Below, in pieces: positions 8,580-16,762 of a DNA stretch of 64,000 nt. Origin of the DNA: Candidatus Viadribacter manganicus (GTDB lineage Bacteria > Pseudomonadota > Alphaproteobacteria > Caulobacterales > Aquidulcibacteraceae); NCBI RefSeq assembly GCF_001679665.1, contig NZ_CP013244.1, forward strand, positions 2,984,980-3,048,979, read 5' to 3'. The first letter of the stretch is position 1, and each line of letters opens with the position of its first letter. The position numbers were made by a program, and so were the translations under genes. The notes beneath the pieces were generated by a model. That model was not told the origin of the DNA. It searched no databases and was given only the letters and a program-made list of their open reading frames with translations.

Positions 8580-9254
8580 ATGTTTGATTCCCGTGCGCTC
8601 CTTGTAGCGGCCGCGACGGTCACTGGCTTTGCCGGCTTTCCGTCAGATGCGGATGCGCTGACGCCGTTGTCGCTCGATCTCGCGATCGACCCGACGGTTA
8701 CCGAGGGCCCGTCAGAACACGCCATCATGGCGCCGAGCTCGTTCGAGCGCGCGCCGGATGCTGCGTACGAGCCGATCGCTCGCGTTACCAATTATCGCTC
8801 GCGCTTGCAGTGCGTGCCGTTTGCGCGTCGTGAGTCAGGCGTTGAGATCTACGGCAACGCCAATACGTGGTGGCGTCAGGCGCAAGGCCGTTACGAAACG
8901 GCAGAAGCTCCGAGCGAAGGCGCCGTGATGGTGCTTCACGGCTATAACACCAATGCGCGCGGTCACGTTGCGGTGGTGAAGGAGCAAGTTTCGCCGCGCA
9001 TGGTTATCGTCGATCACGCCAATTGGCTGAACGGCGGCGAGATCACACGTGACGTTCCGATCATGGATGTGTCGCAAGCTGGTGATTGGTCCGAGGTGCG
9101 CGTCTGGAACGTGACCGGCCGCCACTGGGGTGGGCGCACCTATCGCGTGCAGGGCTTCATTTTGAACATGCTGACCGAGCAAGCGCGCGCTGAGCAGATC
9201 CAGCAAAGCGCCATGCTGCACGAGACGGCGGGCGAAGCCACGCCGATCGGCTAA
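8580..9254 (+). CDS. CHAP-domain exported protein, putative peptidoglycan hydrolase
   Basis: 224 aa, ATG 8580 with AAGG upstream. The N-terminus looks like a cleavable signal peptide (residues 1-26) without a lipobox. The CHAP domain (about 70-200) has Cys78 in QCVPFARR, His129 in RGHVAVV and VDHANWLNGGE, matching the lipoprotein paralogue upstream. A hydrophilic 25-residue C-terminal extension is unique to this copy. Likely a peptidoglycan amidase or endopeptidase acting in the periplasm. The stop overlaps the stop region of the convergent RHH gene. Confidence 0.82.
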   Translation: MFDSRALLVAAATVTGFAGFPSDADALTPLSLDLAIDPTVTEGPSEHAIMAPSSFERAPDAAYEPIARVTNYRSRLQCVPFARRESGVEIYGNANTWWRQAQGRYETAEAPSEGAVMVLHGYNTNARGHVAVVKEQVSPRMVIVDHANWLNGGEITRDVPIMDVSQAGDWSEVRVWNVTGRHWGGRTYRVQGFILNMLTEQARAEQIQQSAMLHETAGEATPIG

Positions 9255-9532
9255 GCGCCGTCCTTTTTATCAACGTCGAGTTTGCGGGCGCGCGCATCGG
9301 CTTGGTCGGTGCGCTTTTGCGTTGCCGTGCCGTCGGTGACGCCGAAATCTTCCAACTTGTGACCCGCGAGCGCATTGGCGAAGCCTTCCACAGCAAGGCC
9401 GCGCCGCAGCTGTTCGCGCACGGGGGCAGCGCGGCTCGGCATCCGCAACTGGAAGCGCCAATCGTCCAGCGCCTTAAGCTCTTCTAGCGTCAGCATAATT
9501 TGCAGGCGCTCGCCGCGTGTGAGGTCGTTCAT
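9251..9532 (-). CDS. Small ribbon-helix-helix-like protein
   Basis: 93 aa. The first 45 residues (ERLQIMLTLEELKALDDW, then VREQLRRGL) have the strand-helix-helix pattern of RHH DNA-binding proteins; the rest is polar and Lys/Asp-rich at the end. ATG 9532 has GAGG close upstream. It could be a transcriptional regulator or an antitoxin-like protein, but no toxin gene is adjacent. It ends tail to tail with the CHAP gene, overlapping by 4 bp. Confidence 0.6.
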   Translation of the reverse strand: MNDLTRGERLQIMLTLEELKALDDWRFQLRMPSRAAPVREQLRRGLAVEGFANALAGHKLEDFGVTDGTATQKRTDQADARARKLDVDKKDGA

Positions 9533-9813
9533 GGCCTCAATCCTGCCGGCTCAAATTCCAATGACAACAATGAGTAGAAGAGCGAAAGCGCCATCATGGG
9601 ACCTAACAGGCTTATGAGTAGTATTTGGGGAATTTATACTTGAAGTCCAAGATGACGTTTGAGTTATTTTGCAGTAAATTCGTTGCAGTTCGGTCGAAAA
9701 TGTTGAATTTCGCTTGTGAATAATGCAGCGAAATCTATGATCGTTTCTGTTGCCCTGAACGAGATCGTTTCCCGATTTAAATAGGTGAGTAGCAACGCGT
9801 CAGAGGACGCAGA
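9533..9813. other. Intergenic region, AT-richer than surroundings
   Basis: 281 bp between the divergent RHH gene and the small gene at 9814. Base composition is distinctly richer in A and T than the flanking genes (for example around 9630-9790), consistent with promoters for both sides. I see no tRNA-like structure, no terminator and no convincing small gene. Confidence 0.5.
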
Positions 9814-9996
9814 ATGATGACGCAAGGACCCAAGAACGGCGGGTGGCTAGCTGGTCTCAATCAGCTCTTCCGATCGCGGGCGCGCCATGTCGCTGACCGG
9901 TCCGGCTCTGCGCCGCAGGCCAAACCGAAACCGGAATCGATCCAGAGCATCCTCTCGAACACAGGCCGCCGCGATCCGACAACGCCGGCCGACTAA
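9814..9996 (+). CDS. Small hypothetical protein, 60 aa
   Basis: ATG 9814 (a second ATG follows at once) is preceded by GAGGA about 10 bases upstream. The protein is hydrophilic and basic in the middle, with a Pro/Lys segment and no membrane helix. No family is recognised. It stands alone between an AT-rich gap and the ion-channel gene, and whether it is expressed cannot be told from sequence. Confidence 0.4.
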   Translation: MMTQGPKNGGWLAGLNQLFRSRARHVADRSGSAPQAKPKPESIQSILSNTGRRDPTTPAD

Positions 9997-10078
9997 CTCA
10001 AGTTCTTGCGTTTCATCGCGCGGTCACCCGCGCTAGCTTTCGCGCTTCGCCGTGCGGACTGCCGGCGGGGAGGGGATG

Positions 10079-10993
10079 ATGGCGAACGCTACAGTGGCCG
10101 CTGAAGGGGAACAGAAGCCGGCAAAGCCGAAAGCCAAACGCAAGAAGAGTCGTGGCGGCATTCCGCTGTTTCGATGGCTCACGCGCAATTGGGTTTGGGA
10201 CGGCTTCATTCTGATTTGCATCATCGCAAACGCCGCGATCCTCGGCATCGATGCGCATTACGGTGAGACCGGCCCCTACCACGCTCAAATCGAGCAGTGG
10301 AACATGTACTTCCTTTTCATCTTCACCGGCGAACTCGTGTTCGAGTTCCTGGCGCAAGGTCCGCACAAGTACTTCTCGAACGGGTGGAATGTCTTCGACG
10401 TGATCGTTGTTGGCTTGAGCTACATCGCGACGAGCCCGGCGATCTCCGCGTTGCGGACGCTGCGCGTCATTCGCGTGTTTCGTCTCGTCAGCGCTGTGCC
10501 GCAGATGCGGCGTGTGGTTGAAGCGCTGTTCGGTGCGATGCCTGGCATTCTTGCGTCGTTCGCCATTCTGGCGGTGGTTTTCTATATCGCCGCCGTTATG
10601 GGCACGACGCTCTTCCACAGCGATCCGGGCTTCAGCGATCTTGGGCAATCGATGTTGTCGTTGTTCGCCCTGTCGCAGTTCGACGGTTGGGGCGACACGA
10701 TCACGCGTCTGCAGGGAGAAAATCCCTATGCTTGGATTTTCGTGCTTGGCTTCACGCTGATCGCTGCGTTCGCAGTGCTGAACCTCTTCATCGGCGTCAT
10801 CGTCGAGGCGGTGCAAGCTGCGCCGCAGGATGAGATCAAGGAAGAGATCGGGGAAGTCCAGGAGGAAGTCGGCGAGATCCAGGTCGCGCAGGAAGACGCT
10901 GCCGTTGTGCAGCAGCGCATCCTTGACGAAGTTCGCGCGCTGCGCGCAGAAATTGCGTCGCTGCGCGCCGGCAGTGCGCCGCCCGCAGCTTAG
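10079..10993 (+). CDS. Voltage-gated-type ion channel (ion_trans family)
   Basis: About 304 aa. A Lys-rich N-terminus is followed by six TM segments (about residues 30-240). S4 carries regularly spaced arginines (LRTLRVIRVFRLV). The pore loop between S5 and S6 reads FALSQFDGWGD in place of the NaChBac TLESWAS filter. The C-terminus is a Glu-rich coiled coil (about 245-295) that probably tetramerises the channel as in BacNav proteins. Selectivity cannot be predicted with confidence. The start was chosen at the second of two adjacent ATGs because GGAGG lies five bases before it; ATG 10076 is equally possible. Confidence 0.85.
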   Translation: MANATVAAEGEQKPAKPKAKRKKSRGGIPLFRWLTRNWVWDGFILICIIANAAILGIDAHYGETGPYHAQIEQWNMYFLFIFTGELVFEFLAQGPHKYFSNGWNVFDVIVVGLSYIATSPAISALRTLRVIRVFRLVSAVPQMRRVVEALFGAMPGILASFAILAVVFYIAAVMGTTLFHSDPGFSDLGQSMLSLFALSQFDGWGDTITRLQGENPYAWIFVLGFTLIAAFAVLNLFIGVIVEAVQAAPQDEIKEEIGEVQEEVGEIQVAQEDAAVVQQRILDEVRALRAEIASLRAGSAPPAA

Positions 10994-11559
10994 CGGCTGG
11001 CGGCGCTTTCGTTGTGCGCCACGAGAACGGGCGGCGAGAGCACTGAGTTGATGCCTTGGATCACGCCGTTCGAGGCGGCGATGTCCGGCATCACGACAAG
11101 TTCGTCGTTTACCCGCAATCCATCGCGGCCATCGACTGTGAGGCGATAGCCATTTGCGGATTCTGGGCGCGTGGTGCGGGCGCCTACGGTGTCGCTCGTC
11201 ACGCGTTCGGCGACGACGTGATAGGCGAGCAACGCCAAGAGCTCGTCTCGGTTCTGCGGCTGCATAAGGCGATCGACTTCAGTTTGATCCATGCGGCGAA
11301 AAGCATCGTCAGTCGGTGCGAAGATCGTGAATGGCCCTTCGCCGCGCAGTGTTTCTTCGTAACCTGCAGCTTCTACCGCCGCGAGAAAGCGCGTGAACTG
11401 GCCGGTGGCGGCTGCGACTTCGAGCACGTCGCCATCCGCGTTCGGCGTTTGAACTTCAGCGATCAAGAAGCGATCGGCGCTCCGCGCGATCGCTTCTTGG
11501 GGCGTGAGCAAGCAAGCGGCTGCAAGCAATGCGGCGCGAAGGGGGCGGTGGAACATCAT
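10990..11559 (-). CDS. Exported fasciclin (FAS1) domain protein
   Basis: About 189 aa from the ATG pair at 11554-11559. The signal peptide is at residues 1-27, followed by one FAS1 domain with the hallmark FTIFAPTDDAF (H1 motif region), LLAYHVV and a terminal NGVIQGINSVL. FAS1 proteins are secreted or surface adhesion/scaffold proteins. The frame is open further upstream, but those residues precede the signal peptide and reach into the promoter of the divergent DjlA-like gene. The end overlaps the ion-channel stop by 4 bp. Confidence 0.82.
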   Translation of the reverse strand: MMFHRPLRAALLAAACLLTPQEAIARSADRFLIAEVQTPNADGDVLEVAAATGQFTRFLAAVEAAGYEETLRGEGPFTIFAPTDDAFRRMDQTEVDRLMQPQNRDELLALLAYHVVAERVTSDTVGARTTRPESANGYRLTVDGRDGLRVNDELVVMPDIAASNGVIQGINSVLSPPVLVAHNESAASR

Positions 11560-11644
11560 GGGCAGACAACACCGCCGGTCGCCTGCGGTTTCATGACCAT
11601 CGCAACGCACTGGCGCGAAGGCGCTTCCTCGGCGAAAATAAAGT

Positions 11645-12337
11645 ATGTCCGTATGGTCCCGCATTGTTGAAATGGCGGCGCGCGCTTTTGATCCCGAGGC
11701 TGAGCCGCCGGAATTCAATGAAGAATGTGCGCCGCGCCCTAATGATGTGGGTTTTACCGCAGCCGTGATCGGCCTTGCCGCAAAGATGGCGAAGGCGGAT
11801 GGCGAGGCGACGGACGCCGAATTGCGCGCCGCCGCGCAGGTGTTTCGCCCCCCGCTGGGGGAGGAGGAGCACTTCCGGCGCGCCTTCTCCCTGGCGAAGC
11901 AAACTGTTTTAGGATTTGATTCCTACGCAAAGCAGATTGGGCGCAAATATCGCGCGCGGCCCTGCCTGCTCGAAGACGTTCTGGACGGGCTGTTTCATAT
12001 CGCGTTGGCGGACGGCTACGTCGGCGAGGCGGAACTCAAATATCTGGCCGAGGTCGCGCACCATTTCGGGTTCAGCGAAATGGAATTCCGCCGGATCAAG
12101 GCCACCAACCTCGGCCCGGACGCCGGCGACCCCTACGCAATTTTGGGCCTGCTGCCGGGCGCCACGATGGAAGAGGTGCGTCACGCTTGGCGGCGTGCGG
12201 CAGCTGAGAACCATCCTGACCGCATGACGCAACGCGGCGCGCCGCCGGAATTCGTTGAGATCGCGCGCGAAAAGACTGCCGCCATCAACGCCGCTTACGC
12301 CAAAATACGCGAAGAACTCAGCGTCGACGCGAAATGA
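11645..12337 (+). CDS. DjlA-like co-chaperone with TerB and J domains
   Basis: 230 aa. The first 150 residues are all-helical and resemble a TerB/tellurite-resistance-like domain (VIGLAAKMAKADGEATDAEL, then HIALADGYVGEAEL). Residues about 165-230 form a J domain with the HPD motif (AENHPDRM) that stimulates DnaK ATPase. There is no N-terminal membrane helix, unlike E. coli DjlA, so this is the soluble alphaproteobacterial type. Probably monocistronic, or leading the small membrane gene at 12432. Confidence 0.85.
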   Translation: MSVWSRIVEMAARAFDPEAEPPEFNEECAPRPNDVGFTAAVIGLAAKMAKADGEATDAELRAAAQVFRPPLGEEEHFRRAFSLAKQTVLGFDSYAKQIGRKYRARPCLLEDVLDGLFHIALADGYVGEAELKYLAEVAHHFGFSEMEFRRIKATNLGPDAGDPYAILGLLPGATMEEVRHAWRRAAAENHPDRMTQRGAPPEFVEIAREKTAAINAAYAKIREELSVDAK

Positions 12338-12431
12338 TCGCGGCGCTGTTGAGAAGTGCAACGCGCCGTAAGGGCGCCGCATTGATCGCGGACGCTTCCC
12401 CTCCATATTGTTCGAAAGGAGTTGTCCGCCC

Positions 12432-12701
12432 ATGACTGCGAACGTCGCCGACTTTGGATCCGCTGCTTTGAGCGCCTTCGCGCGCGCAGCTGGTCTTTTG
12501 GCGCTCGCCGTAGGCGCGGCTCTGGCTTTCGTGTTTGCGTTCGCGGCGGCGCTTGTTGTTGGCGTGATGATCGCCGGCGCTGCCGTCGCAATGCGTATCT
12601 GGCCGCGCCGCAAGGCCGCCGTCGCTGCCGGTCCGGTCGTTCTCGATGCGCACCGCACGCCGCAAGGCTGGGTCGTTGAATCCGCAGCCAAGCGGAAATA
12701 A
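12432..12701 (+). CDS. Small membrane protein, 89 aa
   Basis: ATG 12432 has AAAGGAG at optimal distance. An Ala-rich hydrophobic region (about residues 10-60) forms one long or two short TM helices, followed by a basic stretch (WPRRK) and a hydrophilic tail. No family recognised. It sits 18 bp before the amidase gene and may be co-transcribed with it. Confidence 0.65.
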   Translation: MTANVADFGSAALSAFARAAGLLALAVGAALAFVFAFAAALVVGVMIAGAAVAMRIWPRRKAAVAAGPVVLDAHRTPQGWVVESAAKRK

Positions 12702-12719
12702 CGCGCCTATACTTGGCCT

Positions 12720-13493
12720 GTGACTCGTTACCTTCAAAAGCCATCGCCGAACTTCGACGCGCGCACGCGTCCGATCGATCTTGTCGTGCTCCACTATACG
12801 GGCATGCAGGACGCTGAGATCGCGCTGGCGCGTTTAACCGATCCCGCCCCGCTCGCTGGTCACTATCCTGGGCCTTGGCAAAGCGATGACGTGACTGCCG
12901 ATGCGCCGCTCTCGCGCGTCAGTGCCCACTACGTGGTTGACGAGGCAGGGCAGGTCTATGCGCTGGTGCCCGAAGAGCATCGCGCCTGGCATGCGGGCGT
13001 CGCCAGTTGGGAAGATGACGGCGACATCAATGCGCGCGCGATCGGGATCGAGATCGTCAATGGCGGACACGATTTCGACCTGCCGGATTTTCCAGCGGCG
13101 CAGATCGACGGCGTGATCGGCTTGCTGAAGGACATCTTCGGGCGCTGGCCGCAGCTCAACGCCAAGCGCGTTGTCGGCCATTCGGATGTCGCGCCGGCGC
13201 GCAAAGTCGACCCCGGCGAAAAATTTCCGTGGAAGCGTTTGGCGGAAGCGGGCGTTTCGATATGGCCCGCGCACACGCAAGGCATTGAGCTTGACGCCGA
13301 TGAGCCGGTGAGCGCCGCGCAGCAATCATTGGCGTTCATCGGCTATGGCGTGCGCCAGACCGATTACATGGACGAAGCGACCAAAACCGCTTTGATCGCG
13401 TTTCAACGCCGCTTCAGGCCGTCGGACATTTCAGGCGCGCTCGATGACGAGACGCAGCGTTTGCTGATCGCTGTGGCGCGGCTGGTTCAATAG
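12720..13493 (+). CDS. N-acetylmuramoyl-L-alanine amidase, AmiD-like
   Basis: 257 aa, GTG start. The amidase_2 domain (about residues 18-170) shows VVLHYTGM (zinc His), SAHYVVDEAGQVYALVPE, AWHAGV and VVGHSDVAPARKVDPG (zinc His and catalytic region). A peptidoglycan-binding-like domain follows at about 190-255. It cleaves the bond between MurNAc and the stem peptide, probably in cell-wall recycling or remodelling. No signal peptide is visible in this start choice. There is no ribosome binding site; TATACT lies seven bases before the GTG, which suggests a leaderless mRNA. Confidence 0.88.
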   Translation: MTRYLQKPSPNFDARTRPIDLVVLHYTGMQDAEIALARLTDPAPLAGHYPGPWQSDDVTADAPLSRVSAHYVVDEAGQVYALVPEEHRAWHAGVASWEDDGDINARAIGIEIVNGGHDFDLPDFPAAQIDGVIGLLKDIFGRWPQLNAKRVVGHSDVAPARKVDPGEKFPWKRLAEAGVSIWPAHTQGIELDADEPVSAAQQSLAFIGYGVRQTDYMDEATKTALIAFQRRFRPSDISGALDDETQRLLIAVARLVQ

Positions 13494-13532
13494 CGCCGCT
13501 GGCGGTTTGTCGCGCGAGCCGTTATGTTGTTC

Positions 13533-13913
13533 GCGCCAGTCGGCTGGACGGCCGCGGGTGCGCAAGCGCTCGAGGAAAGTCCGGGCTCCACGCGGAAACG
13601 GCGGCGGGTAACGCCCGCCGGAAGCAATTCTAGGGATAGCGCCACAGAGAACAGACCGCTTGAGGCTTCGGCCAAGAGTAAGGGTGAAACGGTGGTGTAA
13701 GAGACCACCGCGCCGACCGTAAGGAAGGCGGCACGGCAAGCCCCGCCGGGAGCAAGACCGAATAGGGACACACGGGGCGAAAGCCTCACGCGCGTCCGCG
13801 CGTCGTGTCCGGGTTGGTCGCGAGAACCATGCGGCGACGTATGGTCCAGAGGAATGGTCGTCACCTGGGCTACGATCCAGGCTACAGAACCCGGCTTATA
13901 GGCCGACTGGCAT
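13533..13913 (+). ncRNA. rnpB: RNase P RNA (class A)
   Basis: Catalytic RNA that removes 5' leaders from tRNA precursors. The conserved core GAGGAAAGTCCGGGCTCCA is at about 13571-13589, AGGGTGAAACGG at 13681, the CR-IV region GGAGCAAGACCGAATAGGG at about 13748, and the near-terminal ACAGAACCCGGCTTATAGG at about 13884. The 5' CCAGTCGGC pairs with the 3' GCCGACTGG to close helix P1, which sets the approximate ends. It has the same order as E. coli rnpB. Confidence 0.97.
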
Positions 13914-13920
13914 TTTTTAT
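13902..13920 (+). terminator. Terminator at the end of rnpB
   Basis: The 3' strand of helix P1 (GCCGACTGGC) runs directly into a T tract (13913-13918). The upstream half of the stem is at the 5' end of the RNA, so this is not a classic local hairpin, but the T run marks the likely end of transcription. Confidence 0.4.
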
Positions 13921-13935
13921 CGGAATGCGCCACGC

Positions 13936-14283
13936 ATGAAGCCTGTCTTCGGAAACGCAGCTGATCCCGCGTTGAGTTCGAGAGGCTGGTTCGTCGGCCA
14001 TTTCATGCCGGGCGAAGACAATCCGCTCCGCACCCACGATGTTGAGATGAAGTGGTTCGCGCACGCGAAGGGCGAGACGCGCAGCGAATGGTCGCCGCCA
14101 AGCCCGGTGCGGACGCTGAACATTCTCGTGCGCGGGCGCTTTGTGTTGTTGTTTCCGGATGAGGAAGTGCTGCTACAGCACGAAGGCGACTACGTGTTCT
14201 TTGGGCCCGACATTGCGCACTCCTATCGCTGCGAAGAAGATTCAGTGATCATGACGGTGCGCTGGCCTTCTGGGCCGCGATGA
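13936..14283 (+). CDS. Small cupin-like protein
   Basis: 115 aa. The strand pattern and motifs such as RTLNILVRGRFVLLF, then EGDYVFFGPDIAHSYRCEED, fit a single-domain cupin with a metal-binding-like His near residue 98. No function can be deduced. It starts 23 bp after rnpB and has weak ribosome-binding potential. It lies in the position where mraZ is often found upstream of rsmH, but it is not MraZ. Confidence 0.65.
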   Translation: MKPVFGNAADPALSSRGWFVGHFMPGEDNPLRTHDVEMKWFAHAKGETRSEWSPPSPVRTLNILVRGRFVLLFPDEEVLLQHEGDYVFFGPDIAHSYRCEEDSVIMTVRWPSGPR

Positions 14284-14299
14284 TAGATTGGAAGCTACG

Positions 14300-14644
14300 A
14301 TGATGTTATTTCGCGCCCTCCTGGTTGTGATCCTCGTGGCGCTATCGGTTTACAGCGCCGTGGTGGTCGCCAATCACGGCCTAAATCTGCTTCCGGTGTT
14401 CTTCGGGGACATGGCTGAGATGGCGTGGCCCGGTCAGTTCAATTTCGACTTCATGGGATTTTTGGTTCTATCGGCGGTTTGGACCGCGTGGCGGCATCAA
14501 TTTTCGCCGCTCGGCCTTGCGCTCGCCGTCGTCGCGTTTTTCGGCGGCATGATGTTTCTAACAATCTACCTCCTGGTAGTGAGCTACCAGGTGAAAGGCG
14601 ACATCAAAGCATTGCTGCTAGGGCAGGCGCGGGCTTTAGCTTGA
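14300..14644 (+). CDS. Small membrane protein, three TM segments
   Basis: About 114 aa from ATG 14300 (GGAAG five bases upstream; ATG 14303 and a TTG at 14288 are alternatives). Hydrophobic helices lie at about residues 3-24, 48-65 and 72-97. Family not recognised. It is 16 bp after the cupin gene, so the two probably form an operon. Confidence 0.65.
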   Translation: MMLFRALLVVILVALSVYSAVVVANHGLNLLPVFFGDMAEMAWPGQFNFDFMGFLVLSAVWTAWRHQFSPLGLALAVVAFFGGMMFLTIYLLVVSYQVKGDIKALLLGQARALA

Positions 14645-14660
14645 CGCCACATGCCAGCCA

Positions 14661-15398
14661 CTAACCGGCGGCCCGTCGCGTTAGGCTGACTTCAACATTG
14701 GCTATGTCGCGTTCGGCAGCGAGGGTTTTGACGAAGAGCTCGTGGCATTCGCCTTTGGCCTCGGTGAGGGGCGCGGCGAACACGCGTTCGCCGCAGACGT
14801 CGCCGTTCGCATCACGCAGGCAGATGGCGATGTTGGGCGTTGCTTTTGGAGCGGCAAGGCGCGTCAGGAAGTTGGCGCTGACTTCGACCGAGCGTTTGTC
14901 ATCGCTGAGATCGGCGCCGATGTCGGTGAGAGCGAACTCTTCACGTTCGGCGTTGGCGATCGGCTCGGAAGCCAAGAACTCGGCGACGGCGAGCGCGCGC
15001 GTCAGTTGATGATAACGCGGCGCGTCCTTTGCGGCGGCGCTGCGTTGGCGGGCGGCGCGCATGAGTTCGCGCCAGCGGCGGGCGTCGCCGGCCATGTAGT
15101 TTGAAAGCTCGCCGACATCGGTGAGGCGGGTGAAGAGTTGCTCTGCGAGGCCGTCGAAAAAGGCGAGCACCGAGGAGAGACCACCGCTCGCGGCGGCCGC
15201 TTCTCCCGGCTGTACTGTGTAACCGCCCACCAGCACCTGCTCTGCGCCGATGCGGTGTTCCGCGATTTCGAGCCAGGCGCGGTAGATCTCTTCCGGCTTT
15301 GCGCCCTTGGCGCGCGTCGATGGTGCGATGATCGCCGCCTGTTGCGTCTCGGTTGAGCCGCTGAGCGGTATTGGTCCTGAACCGCCGAAGCCCGTCAT
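14661..15398 (-). CDS. Hypothetical protein, about 245 aa
   Basis: Begins MTGFGGSGPIPL with AGGA a few bases upstream; the open frame reaches further but would then overlap rsmH. No signal peptide. The middle (about residues 35-150) is helical and the last 75 residues look beta-rich, with NIAICLRDANGDVCGERVF. No family recognised. It is divergent from rsmH and shares a 78-bp promoter region with two GANTC sites. Confidence 0.65.
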   Translation of the reverse strand: MTGFGGSGPIPLSGSTETQQAAIIAPSTRAKGAKPEEIYRAWLEIAEHRIGAEQVLVGGYTVQPGEAAAASGGLSSVLAFFDGLAEQLFTRLTDVGELSNYMAGDARRWRELMRAARQRSAAAKDAPRYHQLTRALAVAEFLASEPIANAEREEFALTDIGADLSDDKRSVEVSANFLTRLAAPKATPNIAICLRDANGDVCGERVFAAPLTEAKGECHELFVKTLAAERDIANVEVSLTRRAAG

Positions 15399-15433
15399 CT
15401 GCAAATCCTGTTCATTTCGGATAAGAACTATCT

Positions 15434-15461
15434 GATTCTTGCGCGGGGAAGCGCGTGAATC
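15434..15461 (+). promoter_or_regulatory. Two GANTC (CcrM-type) sites upstream of rsmH
   Basis: GATTC at 15434-15438 and GAATC at 15457-15461 lie 16 and 39 bp before the rsmH start at 15477, inside the divergent promoter region. GANTC is the CcrM methylation site; pairs close to start sites are linked to GcrA/CcrM cell-cycle control in Caulobacterales. Chance occurrence is possible for such a short motif. Confidence 0.4.
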
Positions 15462-15476
15462 GTGGCAAAAGGCGCC

Positions 15477-16451
15477 ATGTCCCACGCGCCCGTTCTCCTT
15501 GCCGAAGCGATGGACGCGCTCGCTTTGGCGGATGGCGGCCTCTACGTAGACGCGACCTTCGGCGGGGGCGGTTATAGCCGCGAAATGCTCTCGCGTGCAG
15601 ATTGCCGCGTGGTCGCCTTCGACCGTGACCCGGACGCCATAGTGCGCGGCGCTGAACTATCAGAGTCAGCCAAAGGTAAATTCACGCTTCATCAAGGCCG
15701 CTTTGGCGATCTGTCGCTGGAGCAAGTGGACGGGGTCGTCTTCGATCTTGGGGTTTCGTCCTTTCAACTCGACGAGGCCGAACGCGGCTTCTCGTTTCAG
15801 GCCGACGCGGATTTGGACATGCGGATGGAGAAGGATGGCTTGAGCGCCGCGGACGCCGTGAACCGGCTGAGCGAAGGCGCGCTTGCCGATCTCATCTATC
15901 GCTATGGCGAGGATGATGACAGCCGCCGGATCGCGCGTGCGATCGTGCAGGCGCGGGCGGCGGCGCCCATCACGCGCACTTTGCACTTTGCCAAGCTGGT
16001 GGAAGATTCCGTGGGCGGGCGCAGAGGCGCGCGCACGCATCCGGCGACGAAAACGTTTCAAGCCTTGCGCATGCTCGTGAACGATGAACTCGGCGAATTG
16101 GCGCGCGGGCTTTCGGCGGCGGAGCGCGCGCTAAAGCCGGGCGGGCGTTTGGTAGTGGTGTCGTTTCATTCGCTTGAAGATCGCATGGTGAAGCATTTCA
16201 TCACCGAACGCGCCGATGCGCAGGGACGCGGCTCACGCTATGCGCCAGACCTGCCGCCGGAGCGCACACCGAGTTTTTCAATCGATCGCAAGCGCGCGAC
16301 GGTTTCGAGTGATGCGGAGACGGCGGCCAATCCGCGTGCGCGTTCTGCAAGTTTGCGTTGGGCGACGCGAACCGATGCACCGGCCTGGGATGAGCTTGAA
16401 CCGCCGGCGCTGGCGCCGCGGGCGGAGGCGGAATGGCAAAAATTACAGTGA
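15477..16451 (+). CDS. rsmH: 16S rRNA (cytosine1402-N4)-methyltransferase
   Basis: RsmH (MraW), 324 aa, methylates C1402 in the decoding centre. Motifs: HAPVLLAEAM, YVDATFGGGGYSREML (SAM-binding motif I), FDLGVSSFQLDEAERGFSF, and VVVSFHSLEDRMVKHF near the C-terminus. ATG 15477 with AAAGG five bases upstream is preferred over a GTG at 15462. First gene of the dcw block; no mraZ precedes it. Its end overlaps ftsL by 19 bp. Confidence 0.95.
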   Translation: MSHAPVLLAEAMDALALADGGLYVDATFGGGGYSREMLSRADCRVVAFDRDPDAIVRGAELSESAKGKFTLHQGRFGDLSLEQVDGVVFDLGVSSFQLDEAERGFSFQADADLDMRMEKDGLSAADAVNRLSEGALADLIYRYGEDDDSRRIARAIVQARAAAPITRTLHFAKLVEDSVGGRRGARTHPATKTFQALRMLVNDELGELARGLSAAERALKPGGRLVVVSFHSLEDRMVKHFITERADAQGRGSRYAPDLPPERTPSFSIDRKRATVSSDAETAANPRARSASLRWATRTDAPAWDELEPPALAPRAEAEWQKLQ

Positions 16452-16762
16452 AACGGTGGTTGCAGGTCGCGGCGGCGCTGATCGTCGTTGTGCTTGCCGT
16501 TGGCGTCTATCGCGCCAAGAGCGATGCCGCACGCACCGAAGCGGAAGTGCGCCGCTTGAATGGCGAGATCGCCGAGCGGGAAGCTCGCATTCGCGAACTG
16601 CGCGCCCACATCGCCGAACAGGAAAGCCCGGCGCGGATCGAGCAATTGAACGAACAGCGGCTGGGGCATGTTGTCGGCAGCGAGAGCGCGGCGCTTCCTG
16701 AGGGCGAAATCGCGCGCCGTCTGCCGCCGCCGCAGCCTCAAGAGCAGAAGGCGCGCGAGTGA
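16433..16762 (+). CDS. ftsL: Cell division protein FtsL
   Basis: 109 aa bitopic protein. One TM helix (about residues 8-25) is followed by a periplasmic coiled coil (about 30-75, heptad-like RTEAEVRRLNGEIAER) and a Pro/Gln tail. It links FtsB/FtsQ and FtsW/FtsI in the divisome. The family is poorly conserved, so the call rests on size, topology and place between rsmH and ftsI. It overlaps both neighbours, indicating translational coupling. Confidence 0.85.
   Translation: MAKITVKRWLQVAAALIVVVLAVGVYRAKSDAARTEAEVRRLNGEIAEREARIRELRAHIAEQESPARIEQLNEQRLGHVVGSESAALPEGEIARRLPPPQPQEQKARE

Noticed and set aside
9251..9532. Antitoxin of a toxin-antitoxin pair
   Set aside because: The RHH-like fold fits, but no toxin-sized partner gene is adjacent.
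13936..14283. mraZ in front of rsmH
   Set aside because: The protein reads as a cupin and lacks the MraZ/AbrB repeats.
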